Assembly (NCBI RefSeq): GCF_000003855.2
Contig: NW_003101670.1
Span: 830,841 to 894,840, forward strand
DNA from: Blastomyces gilchristii SLH14081
Lineage: Eukaryota > Ascomycota > Eurotiomycetes > Onygenales > Ajellomycetaceae
Length of the DNA stretch: 64,000 nt
Direction: 5' to 3'
Both the position numbers and the translations under genes were made by a program. Below the pieces are notes generated by a model. That model was given only the letters and a program-made list of their open reading frames with translations, was not told the origin of the DNA and did no database searches. How positions within the stretch are numbered: the stretch's first letter is position 1; the number at the start of each line of letters is the position of its first letter. Shown piece by piece: positions 58,001 to 64,000 of this stretch.

Positions 58001-60882
58001 ACTGTATTATTTATGAATTCTGATAAACAGTATAAGAATTCACTATCTTCTTCATAAGTTCTCATATCTTCAGTCAGAAGTATTTTCTTATCAGCAACTC
58101 ATGAGTTCTAGTATCTATAAAATGATCTGCTAGAGAAGAATCATGATATCTTTTAATAACTTCTATACAAAGAAACTTATTTATAAGCATATAAATTCAG
58201 GTCTCTCTTCATAAGAGATTATTAGTCTCTTCAATTCTTTATTTCTGCAGAATTATCTCTGCTGTGAGCAGTTTCTGAATATACTGAGTATATCCATCTT
58301 CAGTTACAGTTCAGATAATCTGAATAGAAGATTTTATAAAGACTTATACTCTGTTTCTTCTTACATCAGATTCTTAACAGCACTTTTCAAAGTCTGTAAA
58401 CTCTTCAGATTATAGATACTCTCTTCAAGAATTCTCACAGAGATCTTCAGAGTGTTGACTCTTAGTATTATAGAGAGTAGTTATACAGACTTCTCTTCTC
58501 TCTCTCTCTTCTTCTCTTACAGAGAATTAAGAGACTCTTCAGTTACTCACTTTATAATACTCATTCTAAGCATCTTATAAAGCTTTTCTATCTTCTCTAG
58601 TCTCTCTATATCTATCACTCTGATCTTCTTAACATAGTCTGATTTGTGAGAGAGTTCATTCACTGAGTTCTTGATTCTCTTAATATACTCTATCTTGAAT
58701 TAGAACTCACTCAGTCTCTGAGTTCAGTGAATCTGCTGCTATAAGAGTTTCTTAATTAAAGTAAACTGTATAAGCTGTATAATCAGTTCTACAGTAATCA
58801 CTGTTATAGATTCTAAAGAAGATAATATCAGTGACAGAAGAATTTCACTATTATAAAAAGCTCTGATTATAAATGCTATAGTTAATCTCTGCAGATTACA
58901 TCTTTTATAAGAAAAAGATCACTGAAACTCAGTTCTCATTTAGCTGTAGTTATAAGACTATTTCTGAAATTATAAAGAAGAAGATATCTATCTTCAATCT
59001 GATTAAAAGTAAGAAATTAAAATGAAACAGTATCACTGTATCTGTGAATATCTATTTTAATCTTATAAAGATCTCATAAGCTTCTGAAGTAAGAAAGTTC
59101 TCACAGCTCTTTCTTCTTAATAATCTTTTCATTCTTCATTTATAGAATGACTTCTTCTTATTTTCATTGTTCAGTATATCTGTAAGAGTTAAGAAGATTC
59201 TCATGAATACAAAGATAAATTATCTATAGAAATTCACAAAGCTCAGAAAGATCTGAATTTTATAAATGCTAGTTAATTTTAATTATAATAGAATAGTCTT
59301 AACTTACAAAGATTTCATCTGAATATTATCTGCAGTGATTATATATTCTAGAAAATTAATTCAATAAATACTGAAGTTATACTTTATAAGCTTAATATAC
59401 AGTTCTATCTTATTTAGAGTCTTTAATACACTTTATATATACTCAGTGTGTTCTTTCTTCTTCATAAAGTATATTATCATATTATTTAGATATATTATTA
59501 CAAAGATATTCAGATATGTATAAAGTGTTTTATTAATAAAAGACTGAAATGTTATAAGAGTATTAGTCAAATCAAAAAACATCACTAGATATTTAAATAA
59601 TCTCAGTGCAGTTCTAAAAACATTCTTTCATTCATTCTCAGATTATATTCACAGTTATATATATATATTAATCACATTCAATTATGTGAATATAACAGCT
59701 TCTGTAAGACAGTTAATTACATTCTTAATCAGAGACAGAGAATAGTAACTCTTTATTATCTTGAAGTGAGATCACAGTAATCTATATATAATCTGAGATC
59801 TTCATTCTTTTTCTTTATAAATATCACAGAGACTTTCACAGAGATCTGTGAAAATCAGATAAAGTCATTCTTTAAATTCTTCTTTATATAGATCTGTAAG
59901 ATCTCTGTCTTATAATAAGAGAGCTTATAGATTAATTCTCAGAAGAATTTCTACTCTTCTATTAAATCTATTATCAGATTCTTCTTATAGTGAGAAGAAA
60001 GCTTAGCTCTTTTTACTAGACTGAATATCTCTATAAAATCTCAGTATTTCTCTGATATTTGAAGCTTAGTTTTCATAATCACAAAGTTCTCAGATATTTA
60101 TAAAGTTATTATATAGATAGACTTATCTTCTCTAATTAACTCTACAGTATTAACTGATTCTATCTTTATAAGTAAGTCTGTCAACACTGATCAGAAGTAT
60201 AAACCTGACTTATAGACAGCTATATACAGATTATATCTTTGAAGTTATATAAGTCTTAAGTATATATTATCTGTAATATTTATAATAATCATAGTTTCTA
60301 CAAATCTTCTTCAGATTCTGAAGAGATCTTGCAATTTAAAGATGACTCTTATAAGTCTCTCAGCTCTCAGATCTGAGTTCTTATATTCTGCTTATTATAA
60401 GAGTAGATTCTTAGTTTTCATCACTCTGCTTATTCACTCTGTAAGCTTTAGAGACACTACAGTGATCTGAGATTCTGAGTTCATTAATACTTCTCATACT
60501 TATAGAACAGTAGTATTACAGTATAGTCTCTCTTTATAAGCAAGTATTTTCATCAGAGAAGTAACAGATTCAGATATCAGCTTTAAGACTCTTAAAAAGA
60601 CTGTTACTGACTCTGTTCACAATTCTTCAAATTTCTATTTTGATTTATTCAGATAGTTTATATAAAGATATTCTGATTTAGAATAGATGAAGTAGAGACT
60701 CTTTTTCTTAATCTCTCTATTATATATTCTATTTATAGAAGCTTATAAAGCTCTCTCTCTTTACTTAGCAGTCAGATATAACTCTCTTTATATCTTATTA
60801 TCTTTTTCTAATAAATCTGTTCTCTGTTGTTCTGACTCTTACAGAGTCAGTTAATAATCTGCTCTTCACAGATATATAACTC
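55022..60882 (-). pseudogene. E2 gag-pol (broken)
   Basis: Right to left: part of gag (60880 down to about 60250), RT (59900-59390), RNase H, integrase (58300-57560) and a chromodomain relic near 57080-56900, all recognised by reverse-complement identity to E1. Many stops. It bridges the region lost to the E1 gap. Confidence 0.78.
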
Positions 60883-60888
60883 TATGAA

Positions 60889-62560
60889 TATTTTTCAGAT
60901 ATTAAAAGAGCTAAAACAGACTGCTGGAATAAATTTCTTGAAGAAGCACAAGGGAAGGAAGTTTTTAAAGCTTTTAACTATACTAAAACAAGAAGTGTAG
61001 CAAAACTTCCAGCCTTAGAATATGAGTTTCAGAATGAATCATATACAGCAAACTCTTTTGAGGAAAAATGTCAAGCTTTCATGAGAATTCTCTTTCAGAA
61101 CTCATCAGATTCAGATTCAGATTCAGAGAAAGAGAATATATCACTTCTCAACTACATTGATGAAAATGACTGGGAATGGCCTGATCTTACACAAGATGAA
61201 TTAGAGTCAGCTATCTTCTCAAGTTCTGTTAAAACTGCTGCAGGGCCTGATTCAATTAATCACTTGATTATTCAAAATACATATTCCTACTTAAAGAATG
61301 AATATTTTGAGCTCTTTTTCAATCTCTTGAAAAATGGATATCATTCTGAATGCTGGAGAGAAGCCACTGAAGTGATTCTTGCAAAACCTAATAGAAAAAC
61401 TTCAATTCCTAAGTCATATAGAGTAATATCTCTATTAAACTGTCTAGGAAAGATTTTGGAAAAGATAATAGCTACTTGACTATCTTTTATAAGCTCTATT
61501 AATAACTCTCTTTTATTCAGTGAACAAATGGAAGGTAGAAAACAATGTTCTGCAATTGACACTGTTCTCTCAGTTGTTCATGATATTCAAATAGCAAAGC
61601 ATGAAGATCTGGTCTCAACTGCAGTTTTTATTAATATAAAAGAAGCATTTGATCATGTTTCAAAGTCAAAGCTAATTCAGACTTTGAAGATGTTAAAACT
61701 GCCACTTTCTCTAATAAAATGAGTTAAGTGTTTTATATCTAAAAGAATCATACAACTTTTCTTTGATGAAATGAAACAAGACAAGACTGAGATAAAAATA
61801 GAAGTACCACAAGAATCTCCAGTCTCACCTATTTTATTTGCAATATACACTGCATATCTATTCAAAAATAGAAATATGAGAATAGTGCGATCTCTGAGTT
61901 ATGTGGATGATATTGGTCTAGTCTACAGTGAAAAACTATCAAAGAGAATTTGAAAGTGATTGAAGAAGCTGCAAAGGAAATCTTTATTAGAGTAGATATC
62001 AATCAAATTCAATTTGATATGAATAAAACTGAGTTAATTCATTTCTTTTCTAGATTCAATGAGAAAGAACTATCTCTAACTCTTTTAAATAGAGAGATTA
62101 AACTCAGTGTAAATGTCAAATGATTAGAAGTATGGTTAAACTCCAAGTTGAATTTTAAATATCACATTCAACAAAGAACTGTCAAGGCAGAAAGGCTATT
62201 GAACAACATAATCAGACTATCAAATACAGAGAGAGATCTATCCTTCCAGGCTATGAGACAGTTATATGTAGCCTGTATTACATCAGTAGCTGAGTATGAA
62301 GTTCAAGTTTGATGAAATAATCAAGGGAATTTCACTGAACTCTTTCAAAGTCTGCAAAACAGAGCCTTGAGAAGAATTCTAGAAGCATTCAAATCATCTT
62401 CTATTAAAGCAATGAAAATTGAAGCTTCAATTTCTTCTCCTGCTATTAGATTTGAAAAGGCCTGTATGAACTATGCACTGAGAGTTATAAAGGATGAGCT
62501 TAAATCATATAATCAGAGAAAGAGTCTCTTCTTCATTTTCATCAATTAACTCTGGAAATG
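60889..62560 (+). pseudogene. LINE 2 ORF2: linker and reverse transcriptase (broken)
   Basis: The frame opens with KRAKTDCWNKFLEEA (60904 on), the usual start of the pre-RT linker in fungal LINEs, followed by NYTKTRS. From 61081 to 61479 it is open: WPDLTQDELESAI, AAGPDSINHLI (RT block 1, GPD), EVILAKPNRK and SYRVISLLNCLGKILEKI. A TGA at 61477 stands for Trp/Arg. Then QMEGRKQCSAIDTVL, FINIKEAFDHVS (catalytic Asp region changed to N-I-K), a TGA at the next expected Trp, VPQESPVSPILF and SYVDDIGLVYS with YVDD intact near 61900. A one-base frameshift lies near 61945; the frame resumes ENLKVIEEAAKE. RT thumb to about 62549. Confidence 0.88.
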
Positions 62561-63752
62561 AACAGGATTGAAATAGATTTCTTGATTGAAATGAAAATAA
62601 TTCTTCAAAGAAAATGCCTTCTCAACTTTACAGACTATACTCTCTGATTAAAAATCAATTTCTTCTTTAAATATTGAAAAAGTGAATCATGAGAAGTTAT
62701 CTCCCTGGAGAGAAAACCTTGAATCTCTTATAGACTTACAAATAAGTGAACTATCAAAAGAGAAAGAATATGAACAGCATTTGAAGAAAATTTCTACAAT
62801 CAATATAAAAGACTCTATTCTGATTTATTCAGATGACTCAAAAAATGAGAACCTGAATAGATTAGGCGCAGGCATTGCTTATACTGAAGATAATATCAAT
62901 TTTATCTCAGATTTCTGGAATTTAGGCTGTGAATCTGAAGTCTTTGATGCTGAACTATTTGTAATAGTGAAAGCTTTCAAACTCATAGAAATAAAATCTC
63001 ATAAAAGAGGAAATAGTTTGAAAGAGACATGAATATTCTCTGATAGTCAAGCTGCTTTAAAAAGACTTAGAAATAGTCAGATTCATAATGATCAAATGAA
63101 TCTTGAACTGATCATAAACTCTGTTTTGAAAATTCAAAGAAGAAGAATATCAAAGCTGATAATTCATCTGTACTGGGTTCCTGCTCATATGAATATTCAT
63201 GGCAATGAATTGGCTGATTCAGCTGCAAAAAAGGGTGCAGAATTAAGCAGATCTATTCAAAAAATTGTGTCCTGATCTTTTATAAAGAGAAAAATAAAAG
63301 AATCTTGTTTAAACAAGTGGAATGAAAGCTGGCAGAAACAAAAGAAGAGTATACATTATTCAAGATTTGAAACAAAACTCAAGTGAAAATCTTGTTCAAT
63401 TAAATGTAAAAAGAAAATATTCTCATCTATAATACAGCTGAAACTAGAACATGGCGATTTCAAATCTTATATACAAAGATTTGATGATAGATTTGACTCA
63501 ATAGAATGCTCATTCTGCAATGCAAATGAGAATTCTGAGCATATTGTAATGCACTGTGCATTATACAACAGTCTCAGAGTCAGATTGAAAGAGAAGTATG
63601 ATCTAAATCAATTAAATATGAGATTCTTATTCTCAACTGAGACAGGAATTAAATACTTAATAGACTTTCTATCAGAAACTCAAGCAGCTACAAGAAAATG
63701 GCTAAATTCAGAATTTTCTGAATATGAAGAGGAGGAAATCAATCAGATATAG
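62561..63752 (+). pseudogene. LINE 2 ORF2: RNase H and C-terminal zinc cluster
   Basis: Open from 62682 to 63032. It begins NHEKLSPWRENLESLIDLQI, then has SILIYSDDSKNENLNRLGAG (first catalytic Asp, YSDDSK) and EVFDAELFVIVKAF (Glu). A TGA interrupts at 63030, followed by FSDSQAALKRL (second Asp) and VPAHMNIHGNELADSAAKK (His/Asp region, with a Trp codon TGG before it). The C-terminus has CSFCNANENSEHIVMHC at about 63508-63558 (CX2CX7HX4C) and ends EEEINQI at 63752. Another TGA lies near 63274 and one near 63385. It would have cut RNA in the RNA:DNA hybrid. Confidence 0.88.
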
Positions 63753-64000
63753 TCTGTTAAAACAGCTATATACTATCTTTTAATAATTTGTTTTGTTACA
63801 GTCTCTCTTTACTTTATCTTTTCCTTTCAATTTCTTTCTATCTATCTATTTAATGTGTCTATCTTTAAGACTGTGTTCTTTTTCTCTTTTCCTTTGTCAT
63901 GATATTGTCAAATGATTTCAAGTATCAGAAGATGTTAAAGCACTGCAATTTGTAAACAGTTTTTGTATTCTGGGCTAGAATTTTCTGATTTTGCATATCT
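63753..64000 (+). other. LINE 2 3' UTR (runs off window)
   Basis: Matches the reverse complement of 24600-24880. It contains a pyrimidine-rich stretch (63795-63900). No coding potential was recognised. The terminal repeat seen in LINE 1 as (AAT)n should lie beyond the window edge. Confidence 0.8.

Larger units (their letters stand above)
54764..60882 (-). mobile_element. Gypsy family E copy E2 (5' end cut by LINE 2)
   Basis: Minus-strand copy. Its 3' LTR is 54764-55021 (258 bp, TGTAAGAATAAG at the left end). Internal sequence to 60882 is the reverse complement of E1 from about 48440 to 54320. RT lies near 59390-59900 with the catalytic loop now YLNN (near 59475-59495). No N gap. It stops at 60882, where LINE 2 begins; its gag start and 5' LTR probably continue right of the window. 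Confidence 0.87.
60883..64000 (+). mobile_element. Tad1-type LINE 2, 5'-truncated, continues right of window
   Basis: A non-LTR retrotransposon on the plus strand inserted in E2. The E2 homology ends at about 60882, after ATATATAACTC. The element starts in the linker between endonuclease and RT and so lacks the APE-type endonuclease, as is usual for 5'-truncated copies. It contains RT, RNase H, a C-terminal zinc cluster and at least 250 bp of 3' UTR matching LINE 1. It is much less damaged than the Gypsy copies. Confidence 0.9.

Noticed and set aside
1..64000. Alternative genetic code or mitochondrial DNA (TGA read as Trp)
   Set aside because: TAG and TAA also interrupt the frames, catalytic residues have changed by the same transitions, TGG is used for Trp in LINE 2 and the pogo element, and the content is nuclear-type retrotransposons.
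1..64000. CRISPR arrays, tRNA or rRNA genes, telomeric repeats
   Set aside because: No regularly spaced repeats, cloverleaf or telomere motif was noticed; the repeats present are LTRs, TIRs and simple sequence. No scan program was run.

Overview
The window reads as a gene-poor, transposon-packed block of a filamentous fungal (probably Pezizomycotina) genome that has been mutated by a RIP-like process. Reasons: almost all recognisable coding potential belongs to Ty3/Gypsy chromoviruses, a Tad1-type LINE, a Fot/pogo-like DNA transposon and hAT-like MITE sequence; the DNA is very AT-rich with CpG and CC/GG nearly absent; and the old reading frames are broken mostly at codons where Trp, Gln or Arg is expected (TGG to TGA, CAG/CAA to TAG/TAA, CGA to TGA). 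I found no convincing intact host gene, tRNA, rRNA or CRISPR. Species cannot be named from this sequence.

Layout. 1-5157: two minus-strand copies of Gypsy family A, one (A2, 1-3439) inserted in the gag of the other (A1), which also carries a 504-bp hAT-like MITE (4014-4517). 5158-12264: repeat D copy 1 interrupted by Gypsy B1 (5454-11347, minus), then an A-rich tract and the start of an inverted D copy 2. 12265-23964: Gypsy B2 (minus) with B3 (17350-23114, plus) inside it. 23965-40300: the rest of D copy 2, holding a LINE (24487-39752, minus), which holds Gypsy B4 (24980-38462, minus), which holds Gypsy C (30147-37944, plus). 40381-43907: unresolved AT-rich sequence with one gene-like remnant. 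43908-54763: a Gypsy E remnant (E0, plus) split by a full E1 (46086-54578, plus) whose 5' LTR carries a pogo-like element (46200-47400). 54764-60882: E2 (minus), cut by a second, better preserved LINE (60883 to the window end, plus).

Insertions were delimited by matching target-site duplications: CTGTA (B1), AATGT (B2), GTGAT (B3), TCTCA (B4), TATAT (C), CATAT (E1), TA (pogo), ATTGTTCA (hAT MITE) and a 14-bp duplication (LINE 1). These give a relative order of events.

The most informative biology is (i) paired LTRs that record the mutational process, with CpG hit at every site, CpC often and CpA less, and with the outer ends of each element spared; (ii) an 11-nt primer-binding site in family B complementary to its own LTR, as in Tf1-type self-priming, with the ancestral CpG resolved differently in different copies; and (iii) a less mutated, long open segment (36433-36996) downstream of the chromodomain in element C that no standard Gypsy domain explains. 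Two 100-N runs (7930-8029, 48616-48715) are assembly gaps.
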